NCBI RefSeq assembly: GCF_000013765.1 | Contig: NC_007954.1 | Location: 2,046,001 to 2,110,000 of the forward strand | Length of the DNA stretch: 64,000 bases | Reading direction: 5' to 3' | Source: Shewanella denitrificans OS217 | Lineage (GTDB): Bacteria > Pseudomonadota > Gammaproteobacteria > Enterobacterales > Shewanellaceae | Shown: piece after piece, positions 51,274 to 59,963 of the stretch | Numbering within the stretch: the stretch's first letter is position 1 | Layout: each line of letters opens with the position of its first letter | Position numbers and translations under genes: made by a program | The notes under the pieces: generated by a model | The model's database searches: none | Told to the model about the DNA's origin: nothing | What the model saw: the letters and a program-made list of their open reading frames with translations, nothing else

Positions 51274-52074
51274 ATGTTCACACTCGCAGACCACACATTT
51301 TCATCACGACTTCTCACGGGCACAGGAAAATTCACTAATTCTCACACTATGCTTGCGAGCATAGTTGCCAGTGAAAGCCAAATAGTGACCTTGGCGATGA
51401 AACGCATCGATTTGAAACTGGGTCAGGATGATATTTTAACGCCTCTATTAGCCCAAGGCTTGACCTTATTACCTAATACCTCTGGTGCTAGAAATGCCAA
51501 AGAAGCGATTTTTGCCGCAGAGCTTGCTCGGGATTTACTCGATACACATTGGCTTAAACTTGAGATCCACCCAGATCCTAAGTATTTGATGCCAGACCCC
51601 ATTGAAACTCTGCTGGCTGCAGAAAAGTTATGCCAAATGGGCTTTAAGGTATTGCCTTATGTACATGCAGACCCTGTGCTTTGCCGTCGCCTTGAAGAGG
51701 TGGGCTGCGCAGCTGTGATGCCCTTAGCCAGCCCCATCGGCAGTAATCAAGGCCTTGCAACTGAAGCCTTTCTAAAAATCATCATAGAGCAAGCCAAAGT
51801 ACCAGTGATTGTGGATGCTGGACTGGGCGCGCCATCACAGGCTTGTCGTGCCATGGAGATGGGTGCAGATGCGGTATTGGTCAACACGGCTATTGCTAGC
51901 AGTCGCTCGCCCATCATAATGGCAAAATGCTTTGCCGATGCCGTCAAAGCGGGGCGTGAAGCTTATCTTGCTGGTTTAGGTCAAGTACAACCCCATGCCA
52001 GTCACACCAGTCCTTTAACGGGTTTTTTACAGCAAATGCCGGCTGAGAACACCAATACAGTGGAGCCGCTATGA
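51274..52074 (+). CDS. thiG: thiazole synthase ThiG
   Basis: Forms thiazole phosphate from DXP, ThiS-thiocarboxylate and dehydroglycine (266 aa, TIM barrel). Schiff-base lysine in WLKLEI (about residue 97), the LLPNTSGARNAKEA segment, DPVLCRRLEEVGCAAVMPLASPIGSNQG, and the phosphate-binding VDAGLGAPSQACRAMEMGADAVLVNTAIA. The last four bases overlap the thiH start (ATGA). Confidence 0.98.
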   Translation: MFTLADHTFSSRLLTGTGKFTNSHTMLASIVASESQIVTLAMKRIDLKLGQDDILTPLLAQGLTLLPNTSGARNAKEAIFAAELARDLLDTHWLKLEIHPDPKYLMPDPIETLLAAEKLCQMGFKVLPYVHADPVLCRRLEEVGCAAVMPLASPIGSNQGLATEAFLKIIIEQAKVPVIVDAGLGAPSQACRAMEMGADAVLVNTAIASSRSPIIMAKCFADAVKAGREAYLAGLGQVQPHASHTSPLTGFLQQMPAENTNTVEPL

Positions 52075-53180
52075 GTTTCACTGATGTTTTCTCAGCAATT
52101 TCACAAGATGATTTGTTGTTGCAGCTTTACAGTAAAAATACTGCCGATGTAGAACGGGCGTTAATCGCCCCACAAGGCAAGCTTGAAAGCCTAATGACAC
52201 TATTGTCACCTGCAGCAGAGCCATTTATCGAAACGATGGCTACAGAGTCGGTGAGGTTAACTCGGCAGCGTTTTGGCAATAACTTAGGCCTCTACTTGCC
52301 ACTGTATTTGTCAAATTTGTGCGCCAATGAGTGTGATTACTGCGGCTTTACCATGAGCAATAAAATAAAGCGCAAAACATTAAACGAGTCTGAGTTACTG
52401 GCAGAAATAAGCATTATCAAGGCCAGAGGATTCGATTCTATCTTGCTGGTTTCCGGTGAACATGAAAGCAAAGTGGGTATGGGTTATTTTTCTTGGGCGA
52501 TCCCTATAGTTAAGGCCCATTTTAGCTATGTAGCCATAGAAGTGCAGCCATTAAGTGAAGCTGATTATAGTCATCTGAAAGAGTTGGGTGTCGATGCCGT
52601 GATGGTCTATCAGGAAACGTATCGGCCAGTAACTTACGCTAAGCATCATACCCGAGGTCAGAAGAAGGATTTTCATCATAGGCTAACAACCCCTGACAGA
52701 GCCGCAAAAGCGGGTATCGATAAAGTGGGCCTAGGCGTATTATTGGGTTTAGATGATTGGCGATTAGATGCCTTGTTAATGGGGCATCATATTGATTATT
52801 TGGAAAAAAATTATTGGCGAAGCCGTTACAGTATTTCTTTACCTAGGCTGCGCCCTTGCACTGGAGGCGTTAATCCTAAAGTACCGCTGACTGATCTTGG
52901 TTTAGTGCAATTGATTTGTGCCTTTAGATTGTTTAATCCTCAGCTGGAAATTAGCTTGTCTACCCGTGAAACCCCCAGCTTACGGGACAGTTTATTGCCC
53001 CTTGGGGTGACACATTTAAGTGCGGGGAGCTCGACACAACCAGGGGGGTATCAAGCACCTCAAACTCAGCTGGATCAATTTGAAATTAGCGATGGCCGTC
53101 CCGTGGATGCCGTTGTTGCACAAATACAACAACAGGGATTGAACCCAGTGTGGAAAGACTGGGAGGCGGGTTGGCATTAA
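52071..53180 (+). CDS. thiH: 2-iminoacetate synthase ThiH
   Basis: Radical-SAM tyrosine lyase that gives dehydroglycine and p-cresol (369 aa; E. coli 377). Cluster motif CANECDYCGF (CxxxCxxC, about residues 84-91), SAM-contact ILLVSGEHE and the biotin/thiamine-synthase-associated C-terminal domain. Use of ThiH instead of the glycine oxidase ThiO implies an oxygen-sensitive route, fitting a facultative anaerobe. Last gene of the operon; no strong terminator follows, only a 15-nt AT-rich palindrome at 53256-53270. Confidence 0.97.
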   Translation: MSFTDVFSAISQDDLLLQLYSKNTADVERALIAPQGKLESLMTLLSPAAEPFIETMATESVRLTRQRFGNNLGLYLPLYLSNLCANECDYCGFTMSNKIKRKTLNESELLAEISIIKARGFDSILLVSGEHESKVGMGYFSWAIPIVKAHFSYVAIEVQPLSEADYSHLKELGVDAVMVYQETYRPVTYAKHHTRGQKKDFHHRLTTPDRAAKAGIDKVGLGVLLGLDDWRLDALLMGHHIDYLEKNYWRSRYSISLPRLRPCTGGVNPKVPLTDLGLVQLICAFRLFNPQLEISLSTRETPSLRDSLLPLGVTHLSAGSSTQPGGYQAPQTQLDQFEISDGRPVDAVVAQIQQQGLNPVWKDWEAGWH

Positions 53181-53323
53181 TGGCCACGACATCAGGCAAA
53201 CTCTGAGCTTGACGGCAGATATTAATGATTTACTGCTGTACATTATGGCCAGCTTGATTAATAATTAATCTAGTTCCGTTTCGGTGCAGCACGCTTGTAC
53301 CTATTAACCCAAGGGGTTTATCT

Positions 53324-53608
53324 ATGCAAATCCAATCCGCTCATGCATCAGGCTTACAAGGCTTAAGTAGCGCACAATCTGGTTTGGCACAAGCCACTAC
53401 CGCCGTCGCCGCACCTGAGCAACCTAAGCCTGCACAGGCTCAAGCCACTCAAGATACAGTGACCTTAAGCGCAAATGCCACGGCTCAGACAGATAAAACT
53501 TCAGCGTTAGTGTCTGCAGTTCAATCTGAGCAACAAGGCGAAGCGTCGGTAAAGGTTATTGAAGCGGCGAATGAAACAATAGGCAGCTTGATTGATATTG
53601 AAGTCTAA
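53324..53608 (+). CDS. small exported-looking/flagellar-like protein, unknown
   Basis: A 94-aa Ala/Gln/Ser-rich protein without a signal peptide or membrane helix. The start is QSAHASGLQGLSSAQSGLA, the middle is Pro/Ala/Gln-rich, DTVTLSANA is a motif often seen in flagellar secretion substrates, and the end is an amphipathic helix (VKVIEAANETIGSLIDIEV). This recalls the YjfB-type putative motility proteins, but similarity is loose. It ends 2 bp before the SprA-related gene, so the two are one operon. AGGGG ribosome site (AAGGGGTTT) before ATG. Confidence 0.75.
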   Translation: MQIQSAHASGLQGLSSAQSGLAQATTAVAAPEQPKPAQAQATQDTVTLSANATAQTDKTSALVSAVQSEQQGEASVKVIEAANETIGSLIDIEV

Positions 53609-53610
53609 TT

Positions 53611-55014
53611 ATGGAAATGACGTCAGCGACAGCTATGATGACGTCTTTTTCTCCAAAGACGTCGCAGGCTAACAATACCAGCTCGGGGCTTACGGCCTCA
53701 AGTCGCCCTAGTGCTGTCAATAGAGCTTCGGTTAGTAGCCAAACTGTGTCAGCGACTCCTGCCCCACAAATTTCATCAGCATCTTCTGCTACTCCGATAT
53801 CTGTTTCATCCTCATCGACAGTGATTCAGGTTTCTACCCCGATATCTCCCAAGGTAGCGCAAGCTCCATCCTTGCCTAACCCAGCATCGGTTGAAAGTCC
53901 GCAATTCAGTTTGAAACAAGGCGCGATGAGTGTTCAAGGCCTTCTTGGCCATGAAAGTTTCAGCAGTAATAAGCTAGAGACGGTATCGTCAGGGACCAAC
54001 TCTATTGCTAGCGTTTCCAGCACACCAATCTCGAATACGGTAACGGCTTCGATAGCTGATGCGCCTAGTACGAATTCGCAAACGAGTACGGCAATCAATA
54101 CTCAAGCAAGTGCAGCGCAGCCAGAACAAGGTAATGTTAGCGATACCATTAAACCCTCGGTTGCGGAAAACTTTGCCAGTATTTTTGGTGATGACGCGTC
54201 AGAGCAACGGACTGCGACAGAGGAAAGTACTGATGAGGGGGAAGTGCAGGTTCAAGAAAGCGGGCAATCTCAAGTAGACGCCTCTACCACTGATGAGTCC
54301 AATGCAAAGCAAGCACAAACTGAACAAGACATCGCTAAACAGCAACGTCAAGATGCCATCAGACAACAAGAGCAACAGAGCGCACAAAAAGCCGAACTAG
54401 CTCAAGCGGCTCAGATCAATCAGCTAAGTAAGCGTGATGCAGAAGTGAAAAGCCATGAGCAGGCACATGCCTCAGTTGGTGGCGCCCATGCCCAAAGCCC
54501 CAGTTTTACCTATGAAAAAGGCCCCGATGGTCGACGTTATGCAGTCGATGGAGAGGTACAAATCGATGTGTCGGTGGTGAATGGCGATGCCCAAGCCACA
54601 CTGAATAAAATGATGAAAGTGTATGCAGCCGCAATGGCACCGGTACAGCCTTCCATGGCCGACATTCGTGTGGCGGCCGAAGCATTACAAAAAATGAATG
54701 AAGCCCGAGAAGCGCTATCTATCGAGCGTCAGCAAGGGGTGGTACAACTGGATGATGCCGATCATATTATTGGTCTAGGTGCTAAAATCAAAAACGCTCA
54801 GGATGACAATCAAGTGTCACAACTTGAGCCTTTTAAGCGTAGTGCAAACGAAGCTAACATCAGTGTCGATGGCATTGAGAAAATTTCAGACACATCAACT
54901 GGCAGCGTCACAAACGCCAATGTTCAATCGAATGCAACGTTAGCCTATCAAGCTTTTAATGCAGGTGTTACCCGCCAAGGGCAACAAGCGAGCAATATTA
55001 ACGCTTATGTTTAA
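53611..55014 (+). CDS. SprA-related putative metalloprotease (CJM1_0395-like)
   Basis: 467 aa. Residues 1-190 are Ser/Thr/Ala-rich and of low complexity; 195-275 are acidic, then Gln/Ala/Lys-rich coiled coil; the conserved domain is about 270-370. The hallmark is RDAEVKSHEQAHASVGGAHA, with a zinc-protease HEXXH (H282, E283, H286), followed by SFTYEKGPDGRRYAVDGEVQIDVS. This matches the SprA-related family (Pfam SprA-related), annotated as putative metalloprotease; no activity is established to my knowledge. No signal peptide is visible. Translationally linked to the preceding 94-aa gene. Confidence 0.85.
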   Translation: MEMTSATAMMTSFSPKTSQANNTSSGLTASSRPSAVNRASVSSQTVSATPAPQISSASSATPISVSSSSTVIQVSTPISPKVAQAPSLPNPASVESPQFSLKQGAMSVQGLLGHESFSSNKLETVSSGTNSIASVSSTPISNTVTASIADAPSTNSQTSTAINTQASAAQPEQGNVSDTIKPSVAENFASIFGDDASEQRTATEESTDEGEVQVQESGQSQVDASTTDESNAKQAQTEQDIAKQQRQDAIRQQEQQSAQKAELAQAAQINQLSKRDAEVKSHEQAHASVGGAHAQSPSFTYEKGPDGRRYAVDGEVQIDVSVVNGDAQATLNKMMKVYAAAMAPVQPSMADIRVAAEALQKMNEAREALSIERQQGVVQLDDADHIIGLGAKIKNAQDDNQVSQLEPFKRSANEANISVDGIEKISDTSTGSVTNANVQSNATLAYQAFNAGVTRQGQQASNINAYV

Positions 55015-55118
55015 GCCTTGTGTTTGCATAAGTGTGCTTTCTGATGTATCTATTGATAGCTTCTCAATCGTTAAATAATCAAACGTTTATCTAATTTGAC
55101 CACTCCCTCCTCAATGAC

Positions 55119-56801
55119 TTAATCTGCTTGTAGTTCCTCATTTGTCTCATAGATTGCCATTATCGCTGTAAGCAGTTCACTGCTCACTTGATGCTGAGCT
55201 TGTTGGTGGGGATTGATGCCATTTTCTAAGATCACAAAGTACAAGTCGCCTTGACTTGTCTGCATGCGGCCAGCAAAATTTGCGACACCTAGCATAGTGC
55301 CAGTCTTTGCCTTAACTTTTGCTCGTAATTTCGTTTGAAAACCACGTTTGTAGGCTAAGGTGCCACTGACACCCGCCTCAGGTAATGCCGAGTCTAGGGA
55401 CGTAAATCGCTCGTCAGAGTAAATTAATTTAATCAGCGACATTAGCTGGGCTGCAGAAATGGCGTTATAGCGGGAAAGTCCAGAGCCATCCACTAGGTTA
55501 GCGGAATCAAGCTTTATTCCCATTTCATTAAGCCTTGCCAATTGTGCCTTGGACGCATGTGTAAAATTATCTGAAACCTGAGGGTGAGTAGTCTGATAAA
55601 AGGAACGCCCTATGGTTTTAAATACACGATCGGCAATCAGATTGTTGGAATCCTTTAACATAGTATCTAGCATAGCCATTAGCGATTCTGAACTGTGACT
55701 GGCTATAAGGCGTAATTCTTCATCATCAGAGACAAGAGAGGGCTCATCTTTTGAGGATGACGCCTCATTGAATTGTGCGCTTAATGCAGAGTCATCATCA
55801 GTGAGCAAGTTAATGGCATGTTTGAGCACTATTTGGTGTTGCTTAAAAAGTGCCTCAAGTTTAGCTAACATATAGGGTTCAACATCATTGACGGCGATAG
55901 CAAGATTAATACCACCATCGCTGGGATAGCAGCCACTCAATTTGTATTGATTATTATCGAAACGCGCTAAGGATAATTGACACAGGTCGCGGCTTTGCTT
56001 GTTACTGCTTGTTGGGATGAAACGTGCTTGATTGAAAACCTTAATGGGTGAAGATGTACTGATTGAGAGTCGAGTTTCACCTTTAATGCCGTTTTGACTC
56101 GGAATAAGCTTTGCCAAGATGCAGTTCCCATCAAGAATAAGCCGTGATACTGGCGCTGCGTAGCAAATACCTAAATCATCCCACACCCAACCTGGTGCTC
56201 TGACTTGCTCATTAGCTGTAGTGAGCAGCTGTACCTGGCCATTTATCTTCTCTATGCCTGCATATTTAAATTGCGCAATGAGTCGAGATAAGTCTTGGGT
56301 GGTTAACTTAGGATCGCCAGATAAATTAATCCAAACATCGCCTTCTAATGCCTTGTTAATGATAGGCCCTTTGATAAAAACTTGGCTTCGGTAGCGGTAG
56401 TCATGGCCAAGCTCTGCAATGGCGGTTACCGCGGTAAAAAGCTTCATCACACTGGCAGGTTGCATTAATTTTTGAGTATTTAACTCAAATAAACTTCGTT
56501 GCTGCTGAGGATCCCATATAGCAATAGCAAGCTGAGAGTAGGGCGAGACTAAAGACTGTACGGCTTTTGCTATCTTTTTATTCAGCTTATTTATTTCAGT
56601 GGGTGCCATTACTTGCTGGGATTGCGTTACATTGGCTGTGGTTGTTGACGCAATTTTGGTATCACCACTATCGAGGTGACTGTTAGCAGAAAAAGCTTGA
56701 AATGTGCTCAAGGTCATCATAATGACGCAAAATTTGAGGGTTGAAATAATCGGCATTGAGAGAGAGCCGAAATAAAACTTCATTGTTGATAATGAACTCA
56801 T
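55119..56801 (-). CDS. dacB: D-alanyl-D-alanine carboxypeptidase/endopeptidase (PBP4)
   Basis: Periplasmic class C penicillin-binding protein that trims and cleaves peptidoglycan cross-links (560 aa; E. coli 477). Signal peptide within residues 1-39 (the start could equally be an internal ATG, such as the one before PIISTLKF). Active-site serine in PASVMKLF (SxxK), SNN in LKDSNNLIADRVFKTIG, KTG in KAKTGTMLGVANFAG. A 40-residue spacer after the signal and a Ser/Asp-rich insertion near 360-385 add length. Monocistronic. Confidence 0.95.
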   Translation of the reverse strand: MSSLSTMKFYFGSLSMPIISTLKFCVIMMTLSTFQAFSANSHLDSGDTKIASTTTANVTQSQQVMAPTEINKLNKKIAKAVQSLVSPYSQLAIAIWDPQQQRSLFELNTQKLMQPASVMKLFTAVTAIAELGHDYRYRSQVFIKGPIINKALEGDVWINLSGDPKLTTQDLSRLIAQFKYAGIEKINGQVQLLTTANEQVRAPGWVWDDLGICYAAPVSRLILDGNCILAKLIPSQNGIKGETRLSISTSSPIKVFNQARFIPTSSNKQSRDLCQLSLARFDNNQYKLSGCYPSDGGINLAIAVNDVEPYMLAKLEALFKQHQIVLKHAINLLTDDDSALSAQFNEASSSKDEPSLVSDDEELRLIASHSSESLMAMLDTMLKDSNNLIADRVFKTIGRSFYQTTHPQVSDNFTHASKAQLARLNEMGIKLDSANLVDGSGLSRYNAISAAQLMSLIKLIYSDERFTSLDSALPEAGVSGTLAYKRGFQTKLRAKVKAKTGTMLGVANFAGRMQTSQGDLYFVILENGINPHQQAQHQVSSELLTAIMAIYETNEELQAD

Positions 56802-57194
56802 GGCTTTTACTAAGAGAATGAATAAGTCCAGACTAAATTACGCTATTTCAGATTTAAAAGCATGAACTGATAACCAAACATAAGCCTTAATAGGACAATT
56901 AAGTCAGCGAAATCATTTCATTCGGTGTTTTTTTCAGCTATTACCTCAGTTAAACCGCCTCAAATGCTGAATTAATGATAAAACATCATTCCAAATCGAC
57001 AGCAATGTGAGAAAATCAATGCAATTGCTAAACTTGGGCGAATGCGCAGTAAAGATTACTGGAAGCATAGAATACCTATGATGACAAAGCTGCATGTTTT
57101 AAATAATAACAACTCTATCCATGGCAGTTAGTTTTAGATGGCTTGGACTTCAAGCATATTACCCAAATGGGCCAACAAATTTTAGGAGGATGCC
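56802..57194. other. divergent intergenic region dacB/pssA
   Basis: AT-rich, 393 bp. Contains a weak 6-bp hairpin AATGAT/ATCATT (56974-56990) and no ORF that I trust; a 17-codon frame at 57078 lacks a ribosome site. Confidence 0.5.
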
Positions 57195-58508
57195 TTGCTC
57201 GATAAGCTAGGTGGTATTGCACTCAATGCCGATGCGCTGACTTGGTTACTTAATCCTGTGCGCTTTAAAGAAGAACTCCTTAGTCGGATCCGCAATGCAG
57301 CCCACAGTATCTACATCACTGCCTTGTATTTAGAAGATGACGAAGCTGGACGAGAAATCTTGCAGGCCTTATTGGACGCTAAAGCGGCGAGGCCTGAGTT
57401 AGATATCAAGCTGCTGGTGGATTATCACAGGGCTCGCCGTGGACTCATAGGCAAAAAAGATGATGGCGGTAACGACAGGATGTACCGCCGAGCCATGGAA
57501 CAAGCTCAAATCGCCATTGAGATCTTAGGTGTACCCGTTAAGTCCCGTGAATTTATGGGGGTATTGCACCTTAAAGGGTTTATCTTCGATGACGCAGTGA
57601 TTTTTAGTGGCGCCAGCATCAATAATATTTATTTGCAGCAGCAAGACAAATATCGATTTGACCGTTACCATCTCATTGAATCAGTTGAGCTTGCCCGCAG
57701 TATGCGTGAATACATAAAGCAACATTTAGTGGCGGATCCCGCTGTGTGCTCACTCACGCAGCTAGCAGAGTGCGATGTAAACCCTGAAAAGAGCGATATA
57801 CGCAGTTTTAAGCATAGACTGAGTCAGGCACAATATGAATTTACCTCGACTCGCATTGGTAACAGGGTTACGCCTATAGTCGGTCTTGGCCGCAAGAAAA
57901 ATCTTCTCAATCAGACCGTACTTAAGCTGGTGGATTCCTCTCAAAAATCATTGTTTATCTGTACTCCCTATTTCAATCCGCCTAATCCTTTGACACGCGC
58001 ATTGGCTAAGCATTTACGCAACGGCAAGAAAATCGATATTGTAGTGGGTGATAAAAAAGCCAATGACTTTTATATTCCCCCAGAGCAAGATTTTTCTACC
58101 ATTGGCGCCTTGCCTTACATGTATGAGCAATCATTGAGAGCCTTTGCTAAACGTCAGCAATGGGCCATAGATAGTGGCCAACTGAATATCTATTTATGGC
58201 AACATGACAGAAACAGCTATCACTTAAAAGGCATAAGCGCTGACAACAAGTGTCACTTAATCACAGGTTCTAATTTAAATCCAAGAGCGTGGGCGCTGGA
58301 TTTAGAAAACGGTTTGTTATTGCAAGATGAGTCAGGTGCTTGGCAAGAAAAATTCCAGCAGGAGCAAGCCCATATTTTACAGCACACTGAGCGCTTGTAT
58401 CACTATAGCCAAATAGAGACCTTACAAAAATATCCAGCACCTGTGAAAAAGGTCATGACACGCATTCGTCGTTTAAAGGCCGATTTCCTGTTAAGGCGTA
58501 TACTCTAG
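57195..58508 (+). CDS. pssA: phosphatidylserine synthase (PLD family)
   Basis: CDP-diacylglycerol-serine O-phosphatidyltransferase, first step to phosphatidylethanolamine (437 aa; E. coli 451). Phospholipase-D type with two HxK motifs: HLKGFIFDD (about residue 138) and HLKGISADNKCHLITGSNLNPRAW (about 343). Peripheral membrane protein in E. coli. Start is TTG with AGGAGG 5 nt upstream; the ATG formed by that site is out of frame. Overlaps the next gene by 1 bp. Confidence 0.96.
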   Translation: MLDKLGGIALNADALTWLLNPVRFKEELLSRIRNAAHSIYITALYLEDDEAGREILQALLDAKAARPELDIKLLVDYHRARRGLIGKKDDGGNDRMYRRAMEQAQIAIEILGVPVKSREFMGVLHLKGFIFDDAVIFSGASINNIYLQQQDKYRFDRYHLIESVELARSMREYIKQHLVADPAVCSLTQLAECDVNPEKSDIRSFKHRLSQAQYEFTSTRIGNRVTPIVGLGRKKNLLNQTVLKLVDSSQKSLFICTPYFNPPNPLTRALAKHLRNGKKIDIVVGDKKANDFYIPPEQDFSTIGALPYMYEQSLRAFAKRQQWAIDSGQLNIYLWQHDRNSYHLKGISADNKCHLITGSNLNPRAWALDLENGLLLQDESGAWQEKFQQEQAHILQHTERLYHYSQIETLQKYPAPVKKVMTRIRRLKADFLLRRIL

Positions 58509-59380
58509 TGGCTGAAGTCTTTGATGAAAAAAAATCACAAGAAAAAGTACTTTTGGCTGAAAGTGGTAATAAGCTAGGCCCTCACGCTGTCCATAAATTA
58601 TATGTTCAGCGTAAAGCTTTATCGACAAAGCCTTTTGGTGCTAGGGGAAAGAAGCTTGTTCGTTGCCATGCCTGCTTATTGGGGCAACAATTTTGCACCT
58701 GTGAATTTCGTCGACAGTTAAAGACGAATGTCAGTTTTTTACTGATCATGTATGATGATGAAGTGTTAAAACCCACCAACAGTGGCCGCTTGATTGCTGA
58801 TCTTGTGCCTGATACTCATGCCTATATCTGGTCCCGAACACAAACAGATGCGGATATGTTAGCCTTGTTGGCCCATGACGATTATCAGCCTTATTTGGTT
58901 TTTCCTGGTCAATACGCCAATCCTGGGCAAGAAATCCTCTCGCAAGTACGGGATGCTAAGACGGGTTATGGCTCTGACCTAAGCAATGGCATTGCAGATG
59001 CCAAAGCTAAACGGCCGTTACTTATCATGCTCGATGGCAGTTGGCGAGAAGCGATTAAGATGTTTAGAAAAAGCCCTTATTTACATCACTTGCCGTTGCT
59101 GTCCTTTGATCCTAAAGTCCTTGCCACTTACGCATTACGTAAGGGCAGCCATGATTTTCAGTTAGGGACAGCGGAAGTGGCAGCACTTGCGATTGAAGCC
59201 GCTGGGGAAGCGTTAAATGGACTGGTATTAAGCACCTGGTTTGATTTATTTGTTGAGTCGTCACTGTTGGGCCGTAATCGTCGTTGTAAGGAAGACATTA
59301 TTCCCATTGAGGCATTCCAACAAAAATTCACAACGGCGTTAGCGAATTCATACCAAGCGCAAATGGCCCAAAGCGACTAA
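58508..59380 (+). CDS. DTW-domain tRNA-uridine aminocarboxypropyltransferase (TapT/YfiP-like)
   Basis: Adds the acp group from SAM to uridine in tRNA (acp3U47 in E. coli TapT). Length 290 aa. N-terminal zinc-type cysteines CHACLLGQQFCTC (about 53-65), then the SPOUT-like core with LIMLDGSWREAIKMFRKSPYLHHLPLLSFD, where DGSW replaces the DTW signature. In E. coli yfiP also lies near pssA. Start is GTG sharing its G with the pssA stop; about 40 N-terminal residues precede the conserved part, so a downstream start is possible. Confidence 0.88.
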   Translation: MAEVFDEKKSQEKVLLAESGNKLGPHAVHKLYVQRKALSTKPFGARGKKLVRCHACLLGQQFCTCEFRRQLKTNVSFLLIMYDDEVLKPTNSGRLIADLVPDTHAYIWSRTQTDADMLALLAHDDYQPYLVFPGQYANPGQEILSQVRDAKTGYGSDLSNGIADAKAKRPLLIMLDGSWREAIKMFRKSPYLHHLPLLSFDPKVLATYALRKGSHDFQLGTAEVAALAIEAAGEALNGLVLSTWFDLFVESSLLGRNRRCKEDIIPIEAFQQKFTTALANSYQAQMAQSD

Positions 59381-59539
59381 CTTTATCTTTCTGTGATTGA
59401 AAAAAAATGCGATAAGGCTAAGATAAGGTAAGCATTATGTTTTCTCCAACAGAGCGATTTAGGGATCATCATTGTCCGAGTGGCATTTGAGCGGTCATTA
59501 CTTTTCCCGCTAAGGGGCTTTCCTGATAGGGTGTTATTA

Positions 59540-59884
59540 ATGAGTCAAGATCCGACCAAAATAATAGACAATAAGTTAGTTATTTTATGCCGTTTAGAGC
59601 CTGGATGCCTAGGGCCTGATGGTATTGAACATATTGAAACCTTTTGTGTTATGGCCCAAAAAGCGTTAGTCACCCACGAGTCAGACGTCTGTCACTGGTT
59701 GTTAGAGCCAAGGTTTAATAAAAGTCTTGAAGAATTCCAGTATGGTTTGAAGGGAAAGTTATTGACTAAGGAACAGGCGAAAAAGTATTTACTCCTTGCA
59801 CACAGAGAGTGGGGTAACTTCGAAGAAAAATTTGAAGATAAACTCACACAATTAATTAATTTATATATTGCGCGTAAGCATTAG
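59540..59884 (+). CDS. conserved-looking hypothetical protein
   Basis: Not recognised. From the ATG at 59540 (AGGG 8 nt upstream) it is 114 aa, soluble, mixed alpha/beta, with a helical, charged second half (SLEEFQYGLKGKLLTKEQAKKYLLLAHREWGNFEEKFEDKL). The two cysteines LCRLEPGC lie near the start. The frame extends upstream to 59480, but without a ribosome site. It stands between the DTW gene and the RecQ-like helicase, same strand as both. Confidence 0.65.
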   Translation: MSQDPTKIIDNKLVILCRLEPGCLGPDGIEHIETFCVMAQKALVTHESDVCHWLLEPRFNKSLEEFQYGLKGKLLTKEQAKKYLLLAHREWGNFEEKFEDKLTQLINLYIARKH

Positions 59885-59963
59885 TCGCAATAGACATGAG
59901 CTTGTTCAACGTGAGTTTTCTTCGCCTGCCTAAGCCATGGATGGATAAGCAAAGAAGGTTTTC

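Noticed and set aside
45852..53180. The thi cluster as an undescribed system
   Set aside because: All genes and the riboswitch are known thiamine-synthesis components; ThiD-ThiE fusion and ThiH use are already seen in gamma-proteobacteria. Only the leader ORF and insertions are kept as findings.
57078..57131. 17-codon ORF upstream of pssA
   Set aside because: No ribosome site, Asn-rich random-looking sequence; nothing supports translation.
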